64,000 nt of DNA from CBDDLD01 sp965250025 (GCA_965250025.1 OZ252283.1:434001-498000), one strand, 5' to 3'; shown: positions 30,984 through 39,108, numbered from the stretch's first letter. Program-made: numbers and translations. Notes: a model not told the origin generated them from the letters alone.

Positions 30984-32378
30984 ATGGAAACTGTTATCAT
31001 CCTCGTATTTGTATTTGGCTACTTGGCAATTACATTAGAGCACAGCATTAAAATAGATAAATTAATTCCGGCATTGGTTATGATGGCCATAAGCTGGGCG
31101 CTTATCTCTTTGGGCATTGATAACTTTCCACAATGGTTTGATTCAGCAAAACACACCCTATTAGATAACTTCGGATTATTACCTCATGAAGAAAAGATGC
31201 ATTTAATGGAAGAAACCCTATTGCATCATTTAGGTAAAACAGCCGAAATATTAGTTTTTCTCTTAGGCGCAATGACCATCGTTGAGATCATTGATTATTT
31301 CGATGGATTCTCTACCATTAAGTCTGTCGTAAAAACCAAAAGTAAACGCAAAATATTATGGATTTTCTCCATACTGGCGTTCATCTTATCTGCAATAATA
31401 GATAACCTTACAGCAACAATTGTATTGATTTCTATTTTGCAAAAGATCGTAAAAGACAGAAATGTCAGAATATGGTATGCAGGATTAATTATTATAGCAG
31501 CAAATGCTGGAGGCGCATGGTCTCCAATAGGAGATGTTACAACAACCATGTTATGGATAGGCGATAAAGTCTCTACAGGAAAATTATTCTTATACCTCTT
31601 TTTACCCTCTGTAATATGTATGGTTGTACCATCATTGATAGCGTCATTTTTACCGGCTTTCAAAGGTAATCTGGAACTTCAGGAAGAAGAAGAGGATAAA
31701 CCAAGAAGTCGATTCAGTTCAACCATGTTATTCTTAGGGTTAGGAGCTATTGTATTTGTGCCATTCTTTAAAGTTATTACACACTTACCACCGTATGTTG
31801 GTATGATGCTGTCACTGGGTATAGTGGCCATATTTGCAGAAATATACACAAGCTCAAGATTCACCATGTCTCAGGTAGAAAGTGGTGAAAGTGTAGCTCA
31901 TGAACATCACAGTCCGGTACACCGATCACTGTCAAGAATAGAAATGCCAAGCATCTTATTCTTCTTAGGAATATTAATGGCGGTAGCAGCTTTAGAATCT
32001 TTAGGAATACTGTTCGGTTTTGCTAATTCATTACAAGATAGCATGCCGATGCTAGGTACCGAGTTACATCACGAAGGCGTTTCAGATTTGGTGGTATTGA
32101 TGTTGGGTGTTGGATCCGCAGTTATTGATAACGTACCATTAGTAGCCGCCAGTTTAGGAATGTTCTCGGAACCGATAGATAATGAACTGTGGCATTTTAT
32201 TGCCTATTCTGCAGGAACAGGAGGAAGTATGCTTATTATTGGATCTGCAGCCGGTGTTGTAGCTATGGGGATGGAAAAGATAGATTTCTTCTGGTACCTT
32301 AAAAAGATTTCTTGGTTAGCATTGCTTGGGTTTGTAGCAGGTGCAGCAGCCTTTATGGTAACAAGAACACTCTTTTAA
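30984..32378 (+). CDS. nhaD: NhaD-type Na+/H+ antiporter
   Basis: The 464-residue membrane protein has about 12 hydrophobic segments and an inverted-topology pair of conserved motifs: IIDNLTATIVLISIL (about 133-147) and VIDNVPLVAASLGM (about 383-396). The aspartates in DNLTA and DNVPL belong to the ion-transporter superfamily signature, and the family is NhaD, known from halophilic and marine bacteria and chloroplasts. It exports Na+ in exchange for H+ across the inner membrane. The gene follows the dehydrogenase by 11 bp and may share its promoter. Na+ export fits a marine organism. Confidence 0.92.
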   Translation: METVIILVFVFGYLAITLEHSIKIDKLIPALVMMAISWALISLGIDNFPQWFDSAKHTLLDNFGLLPHEEKMHLMEETLLHHLGKTAEILVFLLGAMTIVEIIDYFDGFSTIKSVVKTKSKRKILWIFSILAFILSAIIDNLTATIVLISILQKIVKDRNVRIWYAGLIIIAANAGGAWSPIGDVTTTMLWIGDKVSTGKLFLYLFLPSVICMVVPSLIASFLPAFKGNLELQEEEEDKPRSRFSSTMLFLGLGAIVFVPFFKVITHLPPYVGMMLSLGIVAIFAEIYTSSRFTMSQVESGESVAHEHHSPVHRSLSRIEMPSILFFLGILMAVAALESLGILFGFANSLQDSMPMLGTELHHEGVSDLVVLMLGVGSAVIDNVPLVAASLGMFSEPIDNELWHFIAYSAGTGGSMLIIGSAAGVVAMGMEKIDFFWYLKKISWLALLGFVAGAAAFMVTRTLF

Positions 32379-32380
32379 CA

Positions 32381-32388
32381 TACTTTTG
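32381..32388 (+). promoter_or_regulatory. Candidate -7 box for exbB-exbD-tonB-folC
   Basis: TACTTTTG is a perfect TAnnTTTG match starting 3 bp after the nhaD stop, about 55 bp before the preferred exbB start. A short hairpin CGCAA-TCC-TTGCG follows. No good -33 box is seen. Confidence 0.45.
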
Positions 32389-32442
32389 GCGCAATCCTTG
32401 CGTTATTAAACTAAATTGAAACTAACTTTTAACGACTTAAAT

Positions 32443-33138
32443 ATGATATTACAAGTTAATGGTCAAGATGATGCGCAATTGTTAGCAGATGGCGAATCGG
32501 TAGAAAAAACATTATCTATTATTGAACTTATCAGTAGTGGTGGTACGGCCGGAATGGTAATTATAGCCATTTTATTTGTGCTTATGGTAGTTGCCATATA
32601 CATCTATTTTGAACGTTTATTTGCAATTAAAGCAGCGTCAAAAGTAGACGCCAACTTTATGAATCAAATCAAAGATCATGTCAGTCATGGTAAAATAGAA
32701 TCGGCGCAGCTATTATGTGCGCAGGTCAATTCGCCTGTTTCCCGACTGATCAATAAAGGCATTTCGCGTATAGGTAAACCTCTTGAAGATATCAATACCG
32801 CTATAGAGAATGCAGGACGACTGGAGATCTATGGATTGGAGAAGAACGTAAGTATTTTAGCCACCATATCCGGAGCAGCGCCAATGATCGGGTTCCTCGG
32901 AACCGTAATAGGGATGATATTGTCCATTTTTGAAATTGCCAATTCTGGCGGTTCCATAGACATTAAAACTCTGGCAGACGGATTATACACAGCGATGACC
33001 ACTACGGTAGGTGGATTGATCGTAGGTATAATTGCTTATGTAGCCTATAACCATTTGGTCGTAAAAACCAATAAGGTGGTGTACCAAATGGAAGCCAATT
33101 CGGTAGAATTTTTAGATCACTTAAACGAGCCTATCTAA
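32443..33138 (+). CDS. exbB: ExbB/TolQ-family proton channel protein
   Basis: I choose the ATG at 32443 (MILQVNGQDDAQ, 231 residues); a longer version would need TTG at 32416. The protein has a first membrane segment at about 38-60 (VIIAILFVLMVVAIYIYF) and two further ones in the MotA/TolQ/ExbB domain (ISGAAPMIGFLGTVIGMILSIF and TTTVGGLIVGIIAYVAYN), with the typical soluble loop between. Together with ExbD it converts proton motive force into work on TonB. The stop TAA overlaps the exbD start (TAATG), indicating coupled translation. Confidence 0.92.
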   Translation: MILQVNGQDDAQLLADGESVEKTLSIIELISSGGTAGMVIIAILFVLMVVAIYIYFERLFAIKAASKVDANFMNQIKDHVSHGKIESAQLLCAQVNSPVSRLINKGISRIGKPLEDINTAIENAGRLEIYGLEKNVSILATISGAAPMIGFLGTVIGMILSIFEIANSGGSIDIKTLADGLYTAMTTTVGGLIVGIIAYVAYNHLVVKTNKVVYQMEANSVEFLDHLNEPI

Positions 33139-33530
33139 TGGATATTAGAGGAAGAAATAAAATCACACCGGAATTCAATATGTCGTCCATGACCGATATT
33201 GTATTCCTATTGCTCATATTTTTTATGATCGCCTCTACGTTGGTATCTGCAGAAGCTATAGATCTATTGCTCCCGAAATCGAGTAGTAAGACCACGCAAA
33301 CCAAAAATGTTTCGGTGAGCGTAAACAAAAAAAATCAGTATTTTGTAGATACTAAAATGGTGCCTAAATCGCAATTGGAAAGTGAAATACTAAGTAAGGT
33401 AGGCGGTTCCAGTTCGCCAACCATTATTATCCGATCCGATCAGGACGTAGAGATGAAACATGTGGTATACATTATGGATATCGCTAATAGAAATAGAATA
33501 AAATCAACATTAGCCGTACGATCAAAATAA
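33138..33530 (+). CDS. exbD: ExbD/TolR-family protein
   Basis: The 130-residue protein has the classic layout: short cytoplasmic N-terminus, one membrane helix carrying the functional Asp (SSMTDIVFLLLIFFMIAST, about 15-33), and a periplasmic beta domain (about 60-130, with PTIIIRSDQDVEMKHVVYIMDIA). It overlaps exbB by one base and is followed one base later by the TonB-like gene. It would work with ExbB and TonB to energise outer membrane receptors such as the SusC and heme receptors here. Confidence 0.93.
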   Translation: MDIRGRNKITPEFNMSSMTDIVFLLLIFFMIASTLVSAEAIDLLLPKSSSKTTQTKNVSVSVNKKNQYFVDTKMVPKSQLESEILSKVGGSSSPTIIIRSDQDVEMKHVVYIMDIANRNRIKSTLAVRSK

Positions 33531-33531
33531 A

Positions 33532-34380
33532 ATGAAGTACTTCAAAACCAAATACGAAAAGCAATCGGCACGATTAACAGCATTGATCACTCTGATCATT
33601 CTTTTGCTGCTGTTCGTTATTGGCGGGAAGTATATGGATCCACCCGAAGAGTATGGTGTAGCGGTTAATTTTGGAACCACAGACTATGGCAGTGGAAATA
33701 AGCCTTTGAGTGAGCCCAAAAAGGCAGAAACTCAAAAAGTAGTAGAAGAATCACAGCCTGAAGAAACCAAAGTAGAACCCCAGCAATCTACCGAGAAACC
33801 GGAAGAGCTCATGACTCAGGAAACTGAGGAAGCATTGGCCATTAAGAAGCAAAAAGAAGCCGAAGCTAAAGCTAAGGCCGAGGCCGAACGTATAGAACGA
33901 GAGCGTAAGGAAGCTGAGGAAAAAAAGCGCAGGGAAGAAGAAGAGAAGCGAAAGAAATTAGATAACCTTATAGGTGGTGTTAAGAATTCCACCAGTAATA
34001 GTGATGGTGGTGAAGGTCCCGACAATCAGCCCGGTAACAAAGGCCAGTTAGATGGCAATCCGTATGCACCAAGCTATTTTGGAGGTTCAGGACCAGGTAA
34101 AGGCGGCGTAGGTTACGGACTTGGCGGTAGAGGTAAACCAAGCAGGCAGATCTATAAACAAGATTGTAACGAATACGGTTTGGTTGTGGTTGAAATAGAA
34201 GTGAACCGCCAAGGAAAAGTGATAAAAGCTGTGCCAGGTACAAAAGGAACGACTAATCCGCACCCATGTTTACTGGCTCCGGCCAAAAAAATAGCCTTAT
34301 CCCATAAGTGGCCGGCAGACCCTAAAGCACCGGCAAAACAAAAAGGCTTTGTAAGCATCAGTTTTGATGTCAGTCAATAG
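33532..34380 (+). CDS. tonB: TonB-family energy transducer
   Basis: The 282-residue protein has one membrane helix (about 17-31, LTLIILLLLFVIGG). A long periplasmic spacer begins with acidic/proline segments and becomes a highly charged coiled-coil of Lys/Glu/Arg/Ala (about 95-145). A Gly/Asn-rich linker follows, then a C-terminal TonB-like domain (about 203-282, beginning KQDCNEYGLVVVEIEVNRQGKV). The spacer differs from the Pro-rich one of E. coli TonB but is common in Bacteroidota. It completes the exbB-exbD-tonB set and could equally act in a TolA-like role. Confidence 0.88.
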   Translation: MKYFKTKYEKQSARLTALITLIILLLLFVIGGKYMDPPEEYGVAVNFGTTDYGSGNKPLSEPKKAETQKVVEESQPEETKVEPQQSTEKPEELMTQETEEALAIKKQKEAEAKAKAEAERIERERKEAEEKKRREEEEKRKKLDNLIGGVKNSTSNSDGGEGPDNQPGNKGQLDGNPYAPSYFGGSGPGKGGVGYGLGGRGKPSRQIYKQDCNEYGLVVVEIEVNRQGKVIKAVPGTKGTTNPHPCLLAPAKKIALSHKWPADPKAPAKQKGFVSISFDVSQ

Positions 34381-34385
34381 TTTTT

Positions 34386-35606
34386 ATGGATTACCAAACC
34401 ACCATAGATTGGCTGTTCGGGCAATTGCCGATGTATCAAAATCAAGGCAAAACAGCCTATAAAAAAGACTTAAGCAATACCATAACCTTAGCCAATTATC
34501 TCGGGAATCCGCAGCAACGGTTTAAAACCATACACGTAGGTGGTACTAACGGTAAAGGCTCCACAAGCCACATTCTGGCTTCCGTACTTCAGGAAGCAGG
34601 CTATAAAGTAGGTTTATACACCTCGCCACACCTTAAAGATTTCAGAGAACGTATTAAGATCAATGGCCAACCCATAAGCAAACAGTTTGTAATGGGGTTT
34701 GTGAGGAAGCATAAGGCTTTTTTTGAAGCACGATCCCTATCCTTCTTTGAAATGACCGTAGGTATGGCTTTCGACTATTTTCTAAAGACAAAGGTAGATG
34801 TCGCCATTATAGAAGTAGGACTCGGTGGGCGTTTAGATTCTACAAATATTATCAGGCCAGAGCTGTCAGTCATTACCAATATAGGTTATGACCATATGCA
34901 ATTTTTAGGCGATACCCTCCCTAAAATTGCAACAGAGAAAGCTGGAATCATTAAATCCGAAACCCCTGTTGTCATTGGAGAAACGCAAGCTGAGGTAGCT
35001 GAAGTATTTAAGGATACAGCCGCCACTAAGAAAGCCCCTATTGTTTTTGCAGATCAGATTAACAAAGAAGGCAATTACGTATCGGACCTTAAAGGCCTTT
35101 ACCAGCAAAGGAATATACAAACAGCATTGGCCGCCATAGCAGAGCTTAATAAACTAGGCTATGGCGTTGAACAGAATCATATACAAAGGGGTTTATTACA
35201 GGTTGCCCGGAATACGGGACTTAAAGGCCGTTGGCAGGTTTTAGGGCAACAGCCTACCATTGTATGCGATACGGCACACAATAAAGAAGGGCTTAGCTAT
35301 ATCGTTGAGCAGTTACAGGGCGAAACCTATGATACCTTACATATGGTTTTTGGTGTGGTTAACGATAAGGATTTGGACCGTATCATTCCAATACTACCCA
35401 AACAGGCAAAGTACTATTTCTGCAAGCCTAAAATAGAAAGAGGTTTGGACGCCGATGAACTGAAAGCGGCATTCCTAAGCCATGGCATGGAAGGCGCGTC
35501 ATACAGCAGTAGCTATGAAGCATTAAAGGCGGCAGTTTTTGCAGCTACAGAAAGGGATTTTGTTTACGTTGGGGGCAGTACTTTTGTAGTGGCAGAAATT
35601 ATTTAA
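34386..35606 (+). CDS. folC: Folylpolyglutamate / dihydrofolate synthase
   Basis: The 406-residue protein shows the Mur-ligase ATP site HVGGTNGKGSTSHILASVL (about 51-69), the folate-family motif GLYTSPHLKDFRERIKING (about 77-95), and EVGLGGRLDSTNII (about 142-155). A later VCDTAHNKEGL (about 297-307) matches the DxAHN motif of FolC. It adds glutamate to dihydropteroate and folates in the cytoplasm. It follows tonB by 5 bp and is last in the run that ends before tRNA-Val. Confidence 0.94.
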   Translation: MDYQTTIDWLFGQLPMYQNQGKTAYKKDLSNTITLANYLGNPQQRFKTIHVGGTNGKGSTSHILASVLQEAGYKVGLYTSPHLKDFRERIKINGQPISKQFVMGFVRKHKAFFEARSLSFFEMTVGMAFDYFLKTKVDVAIIEVGLGGRLDSTNIIRPELSVITNIGYDHMQFLGDTLPKIATEKAGIIKSETPVVIGETQAEVAEVFKDTAATKKAPIVFADQINKEGNYVSDLKGLYQQRNIQTALAAIAELNKLGYGVEQNHIQRGLLQVARNTGLKGRWQVLGQQPTIVCDTAHNKEGLSYIVEQLQGETYDTLHMVFGVVNDKDLDRIIPILPKQAKYYFCKPKIERGLDADELKAAFLSHGMEGASYSSSYEALKAAVFAATERDFVYVGGSTFVVAEII

Positions 35607-35624
35607 CTTTTTTGCAAAAAATCT

Positions 35625-35654
35625 TTTGAGGTATCAAAAACTAATTTATATTTG
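35625..35654 (+). promoter_or_regulatory. Promoter of tRNA-Val(TAC)
   Basis: TTTG at 35625-35628, an 18-nt spacer and TATATTTG at 35647-35654 match the Bacteroidota promoter consensus. The tRNA starts 13 nt downstream. Confidence 0.8.
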
Positions 35655-35666
35655 CAATCCGATTTG

Positions 35667-35741
35667 GGGCGCGTAGCTCAGTTGGTTCAGAGCACTTGGT
35701 TTACACCCAAGGGGTCAGGGGTTCGAATCCCTTCGCGCCCA
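35667..35741 (+). tRNA. tRNA-Val (anticodon TAC)
   Basis: A 75-nt cloverleaf: acceptor GGGCGCG/CGCGCCC, anticodon stem CTTGG/CCAAG around TTTACAC (anticodon TAC), T-arm GGGGT TCGAATC CC-like with the TTCGAAT loop, discriminator A. CCA is not encoded. Its 3' end is duplicated at 35893-35910. Confidence 0.96.
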
Positions 35742-35753
35742 CATCAAATAGAC

Positions 35754-35784
35754 ATCCCGATGCCAGTGGCATCGGGATTTTTTG
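35754..35784 (+). terminator. Terminator hairpin after tRNA-Val(TAC)
   Basis: ATCCCGATGCC pairs with GGCATCGGGAT over 11 bp with a short AGT loop, followed by seven T. The same stem with compensating changes follows tRNA-Val(GAC) at 56034. Confidence 0.88.
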
Positions 35785-35916
35785 TTCCACTAATATTAAG
35801 CATTAACTTATAAATTAAGGGAACAAAATATACCAGACGCGAAGCGTTGGGGTGTACATGATTTGCAGTAGTGGTTTCGTTAAGGGAACTGTAATCCCTT
35901 CACGCCCACAAATAGA
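35785..35916 (+). repeat. tRNA-linked composite element A with duplicated tRNA 3' end
   Basis: This gene-free stretch has a long-range inverted repeat (TTTTGTTCC with GGAACAAAA), a hairpin with stem GACGC, loop GAA and stem GCGT (about 35836-35848), and then the motif ATTTGCAGTAGTGG. It ends with AATCCCTTCACGCCCACA at 35893-35910, which repeats the tRNA-Val(TAC) 3' end (35726-35743) with one mismatch. The layout parallels element B after tRNA-Val(GAC). No coding potential is seen. Confidence 0.6.
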
Positions 35917-35917
35917 T

Positions 35918-35948
35918 AAAGTCTGTACAGCATGTACAGACTTTTTTT
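35918..35948 (+). terminator. Terminator hairpin after the duplicated tRNA end
   Basis: AAAGTCTGTACA at 35918-35929 pairs with TGTACAGACTTT at 35933-35944, loop GCA, followed by further T residues. A terminator here suggests that the sequence before it was once, or still is, a transcribed tRNA-like unit. Confidence 0.8.
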
Positions 35949-35994
35949 ATGCCATAAGGTGAAGGTATTTAATATTAAGGTATTAAGTAAGTTG

Positions 35995-36068
35995 CCACAA
36001 GCATTATTTTTAGATCGGAACACGTTAATCCTGAATACTGAAGGGTCAAGACCTTCTTTTGACAGCAC
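35995..36068 (+). pseudogene. Possible decayed tRNA remnant
   Basis: GAAGG-GTCAAGA-CCTTC at 36040-36056 has the form of a tRNA T-arm (5-bp stem, 7-nt loop), followed by a potential acceptor strand and A. Upstream sequence contains anticodon-like fragments (ACGTTAATCCTGAATACTGAAGG), but no full cloverleaf with a paired acceptor can be drawn. It may be a degraded tRNA. Confidence 0.3.
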
Positions 36069-36103
36069 AAGGACGCTGTTAGATGGGTTGCTAAACTATA
36101 CAA

Positions 36104-36137
36104 AAAGATAGCGATAAGCTGTTAGACTTATCGCTAT
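36104..36137 (-). terminator. Terminator for the minus-strand genes at 36169-37393
   Basis: TAGCGATAAG at 36109-36118 pairs with CTTATCGCTA at 36127-36136. Read on the minus strand the hairpin is followed by CTTTTTG, which fits termination of the operon that ends at 36169. Confidence 0.72.
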
Positions 36138-36168
36138 TCTTCAATATAAACACATCCTCATACAAGGG

Positions 36169-36522
36169 TTACATAACAACTTCCGGTTTATGCAAACTTA
36201 CGACAGTAAGTACTGCGGCACCATTGATCCAATAGAAGTAGGCATCAATGCCTTCAAAAGAAAAGATAAAAGGAGCTGTTAGAAATACAATGCCAACGAT
36301 AAGGTCTACAAGTAAGTGCAGCTTATAAGAAATAATACGGAATACGCCCAGATGATGATCCGTAAGCAATGTTAAGATGAATGCAGCAACTCCGGTTGCA
36401 ACAGACAAATACAAGGCTAAAGCGTTTGAATTCCCAAGGTTCAGTAAGAACGGTAAAACAATTAATCCTAAGGCTACCGGATAATCTAAAAAAGCATGTA
36501 TTCTTTTGGTGACGAACTTCAT
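36169..36522 (-). CDS. Small four-helix membrane protein (SPW-repeat-like)
   Basis: The 117-residue protein has four membrane segments (FLDYPVALGLIVLPFLLNL, ALALYLSVATGVAAFILTLL, LLVDLIVGIVFLTAPFIFSF, AYFYWINGAAVLTVVSL). The LHLLVDLIVGIVFLTAPFIF segment resembles the repeated unit of SPW-type membrane proteins. Role unknown. It lies 13 bp after the YHS-domain gene on the same strand and is likely cotranscribed. Confidence 0.75.
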   Translation of the reverse strand: MKFVTKRIHAFLDYPVALGLIVLPFLLNLGNSNALALYLSVATGVAAFILTLLTDHHLGVFRIISYKLHLLVDLIVGIVFLTAPFIFSFEGIDAYFYWINGAAVLTVVSLHKPEVVM

Positions 36523-36535
36523 AATCGTAACGTTT

Positions 36536-37006
36536 TTAGTTATGCGTTTTACTTAACTTTTGCCAATTCTTATCGGCAACACGCTTTAATTTACTATGAT
36601 TGTTTTCTGCTAACCATAATTGCTTGGCATCCAGCTCTACATTATTCAAGAACAGATAGTATTTACCGTCTTTTACCAAAAACTTATTAGGGTCAACTCT
36701 AAACTTTGCACCGGCATAGGTTCCGAAAGCACAAAAGCCACCATATTGAGGAACATACTTGGACGGATTACTGTCAAAAGTTGATTTCTGAGCTTCAGAA
36801 GTAAAGTAATACACTACTTTTTTGTACTCTGATTTAAAGTTTTTGCTTCCTTTTTGAGCCAGACCTAAATCTAAGTAAGATACCGGACTGTAGCCTTGTA
36901 AGGCAATGTTGCTATTATCTATATTGTTGGCCATCTTATCCTGAGCAGATAATGACCCGGTTAATATAAAAGCTAATACAATTAATGTTGTTTTTATGGT
37001 TTTCAT
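36536..37006 (-). CDS. Exported YHS-domain protein
   Basis: The 156-residue protein has a signal peptide (to GSLSAQ) and a YHS-type domain at about 34-100: IALQGYSPVSYLDLG, VVYYFTSEAQKSTFDSNPSKYVPQYGGFCAFG. YHS domains occur in metal-linked proteins, and secreted versions with this exact pattern are frequent in Bacteroidota. The substrate is unknown. It is in a row of small same-strand genes (37393 to 36169) that look like a stress or envelope operon controlled by the neighbouring AraC-type regulator (inference). Confidence 0.85.
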   Translation of the reverse strand: MKTIKTTLIVLAFILTGSLSAQDKMANNIDNSNIALQGYSPVSYLDLGLAQKGSKNFKSEYKKVVYYFTSEAQKSTFDSNPSKYVPQYGGFCAFGTYAGAKFRVDPNKFLVKDGKYYLFLNNVELDAKQLWLAENNHSKLKRVADKNWQKLSKTHN

Positions 37007-37039
37007 GTTTTTGTTTTTTATGGGTTATTTTAAAAATTA

Positions 37040-37393
37040 TTATTCGGCATTAAAGTATGTCTCCTGAATGACTTTGCCGTCTTCATTCCAAATTCTGCGA
37101 ATGATCTCATGCCAGTAGATTTTACTGCCGTCTTTCATGTCAAAATCAAATGTGAACTCTGATGCTGAGACATTACCATCTACAATAGAGTGGTGGTGGG
37201 TGATGCCATTGACTTTGGCAATGGCATTAGCAAACCCTTCCATTTTAGTAATCATTTCAGGTTTTCCGTTTGTTTTGCCATTACCATAGTCGGAGGTTAC
37301 GGCATCGTCTGCAAAAAATTCTTTTACAGCATCTACAATAGCACCCTGACTTACTACTGTATCCATTTGTGTTACTTGCGATTTAATATTCAT
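37040..37393 (-). CDS. SnoaL-like / NTF2-like protein
   Basis: I start at the ATG at 37393 (MNIKSQVTQMDTVVSQG, 117 residues); the longer form from 37435 adds 14 non-conserved residues. The pattern IVDAVKEFFADDAVTSDYGNG ... ANAIAKVNGITHHHSIVDGNVSASEFTFDFDMKDGSKIYWHEIIRRIWNEDGKV fits the NTF2/SnoaL cone fold, which binds small hydrophobic molecules. No signal peptide, so cytoplasmic. Function unknown. Confidence 0.75.
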   Translation of the reverse strand: MNIKSQVTQMDTVVSQGAIVDAVKEFFADDAVTSDYGNGKTNGKPEMITKMEGFANAIAKVNGITHHHSIVDGNVSASEFTFDFDMKDGSKIYWHEIIRRIWNEDGKVIQETYFNAE

Positions 37394-37465
37394 CTTTTTA
37401 ATTTTAGTGATTATTACACTGCAAAGATGAGCCAAGATTAAGCGTGAGGTGCTACAAAAAAAGGA

Positions 37466-38524
37466 CTAAGAATTGTACTTTTTTAATTTGAAATCAGATG
37501 GTGTTGTTCCAGAATAATGCTTGAAGAATCTCGTGAAATGATTAGGTTCCTCAAATCCCAACCTTCTTGATATGGCAGAAACCGATTCGCCTTCAATAAG
37601 CATCAGTTTTGCAGTATTGATAAGTTCTAGTCTGATGAGTTTACCAAGAGAAGTGTTCATTTTAGACTGTACTTTTTTCGATAAGGTTTTTATGGAGAGG
37701 TTCATTTTATCGGCATAAAACTTAAGAGACCTCTCTTCAGTATGGTACTGTTGCAGAAGGTTTAACAGATCTTGAGAAAAGAGATCACGATTTTCAAAAT
37801 CAAAGTTGTCCCGAAACTGTTTAGGGCTTTGTCCTGTATGATTTTTGAAGACTCTGTTAAAGTAAGCATCATCTTTAAAACCCAAATCATAAGAGATCTC
37901 CTGAATGGTTTTATCTGTAAATGCCACATCTTTTAAACCTTCCTGAAGTCTTTTGGAATGCATTAGTTTTTTTACGGATAAGCCAATTTTGTTTTTAATT
38001 AAAGCCTGGGCATTATAACCACGATCATTAATAAGATTTGCCAGATCATTACTGCTCAAATTATTAGAATATTCGTTATCAATGATGTCCTTAGCATCAA
38101 AAATGACCTGATATTCTTCTTTGTTAGCATTAAAAGGGTTTTGCCAATACCATTGTTTAGAGGATACATCGATAATATTGGCAGAATTATTGGTTAAAGC
38201 CGATTGAGATAAGAAAGTATTACAATCCTCGCATTCCAGTAAATTAATATAGCCTAAAGAGATAAGGTGCTTAAACAATACCCTGACATCATTATTATAA
38301 AATTTAGGCTCGTAAGCGAATACGATCTTTCTAACAGTAAAATCATCTGATAAAAACTTAATGTATTGGCCTTCTTCTAAAAATATGGCTTTGTCTTGCC
38401 AGTCGGAATAGTTTTTGAAATCTACCTGAATACTGCCCTTACCAGATAAAATGTGTATTAGGGTATGACTTTCTATAAAGTATACCTTGTTAATTTTTGG
38501 TGAGAATTTTTCAACACGCTGCAT
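37466..38524 (-). CDS. Transcriptional regulator with two AraC-type DNA-binding domains
   Basis: The 352-residue protein has an N-terminal cupin-like sensing part (1-135, HTLIHILSGKGSIQVDF) and then two complete AraC domains. The first is at about 160-243 (DLANLINDRGYNAQALIKNKIG, IQEISYDLGFKDDAYFNRVFKNHTGQSPKQFR). The second is at about 265-349 (FYADKMNLSIKTLSKKVQSKMN, VSAISRRLGFEEPNHFTRFFKHYSGTTPSDFK). A tandem AraC domain is unusual. The gene is 73 bp upstream of the NTF2-like gene on the same strand and is a natural candidate regulator for 36169-37393. Confidence 0.88.
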   Translation of the reverse strand: MQRVEKFSPKINKVYFIESHTLIHILSGKGSIQVDFKNYSDWQDKAIFLEEGQYIKFLSDDFTVRKIVFAYEPKFYNNDVRVLFKHLISLGYINLLECEDCNTFLSQSALTNNSANIIDVSSKQWYWQNPFNANKEEYQVIFDAKDIIDNEYSNNLSSNDLANLINDRGYNAQALIKNKIGLSVKKLMHSKRLQEGLKDVAFTDKTIQEISYDLGFKDDAYFNRVFKNHTGQSPKQFRDNFDFENRDLFSQDLLNLLQQYHTEERSLKFYADKMNLSIKTLSKKVQSKMNTSLGKLIRLELINTAKLMLIEGESVSAISRRLGFEEPNHFTRFFKHYSGTTPSDFKLKKYNS

Positions 38525-38618
38525 TCAGATATATAATATTGATTAACAATAGAATAAAACCCGGTTAAAACCTATTCAAATGTAATGAAAGTGAATGATA
38601 GACGGCATGTTCAATTAT

Positions 38619-38650
38619 AAAAAAAGCCAGACAATTGTCTGGCTTTTTTG
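38619..38650 (-). terminator. Terminator after the DoxX-like gene
   Basis: AAAAAAGCCAGACA pairs with TGTCTGGCTTTTTT around a central AT. On the minus strand it ends in a T-tract just downstream of the gene that stops at 38666. Confidence 0.9.
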
Positions 38651-38665
38651 CAAATAGAAAGAAAA

Positions 38666-39103
38666 TTAAGTAGGCTTCATCCATAGCAGATGCTTCCATT
38701 TTTCCTTCTCTTTCATGACTAAAACAATATTAACGGTAAACAATAGTCCAGTTTGGATCAGCTCTCCTATTTCATCAGCTTCCAAGAAGAGATGAAATAA
38801 AAAGATATGTAAAGTGATAGGTAATAGTAATAATGCGCCTATAAAACCTGTGCCTTGCAGAACAAGAAGCAGTCCAAATAGAAGTTCGCATATCCCTAAT
38901 ACCTGCCAGAAGTATCCGGTTTGTTTGGCACCGCTGATGTAAAGGATCTTTTGCAGTGTTTGTTTTTTTTCCGGAGAAGAGAACTGATTTGCTTTTTCAA
39001 CGACTTCAATAGGGCTCGGTATAGGCTTTTGAAATTTTTGAATTCCGCCATATATCATAAAGCCACCTAAAGCCAAACGTAAAACAATAAATAAGATTTT
39101 CAT
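38666..39103 (-). CDS. DoxX-family membrane protein
   Basis: The 145-residue protein has four membrane segments. Its start MKILFIVLRLALGGFMIYGGIQKF is typical of DoxX-like proteins, and it ends KWKHLLWMKP. DoxX proteins are small quinone- or thiosulfate-related membrane proteins in archaea, but most bacterial members are uncharacterised. It begins 5 bp after the FG-GAP protein gene on the same strand and shares its transcript. Confidence 0.82.
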   Translation of the reverse strand: MKILFIVLRLALGGFMIYGGIQKFQKPIPSPIEVVEKANQFSSPEKKQTLQKILYISGAKQTGYFWQVLGICELLFGLLLVLQGTGFIGALLLLPITLHIFLFHLFLEADEIGELIQTGLLFTVNIVLVMKEKEKWKHLLWMKPT

Positions 39104-39108
39104 AACAT

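Noticed and set aside
32378..32415. TTG at 32416 as the exbB start
   Set aside because: An ATG nine codons later gives a normal ExbB N-terminus, so a rare start is not needed.
33816..34025. Serine-rich open frame antisense to the TonB-like coiled-coil
   Set aside because: It mirrors the Lys/Glu/Ala-rich spacer of the TonB protein.
35742..36168. Genomic island inserted at tRNA-Val(TAC)
   Set aside because: The tRNA 3'-end repeat encloses only 167 bp with no integrase or cargo, so only a scar or microelement can be claimed.
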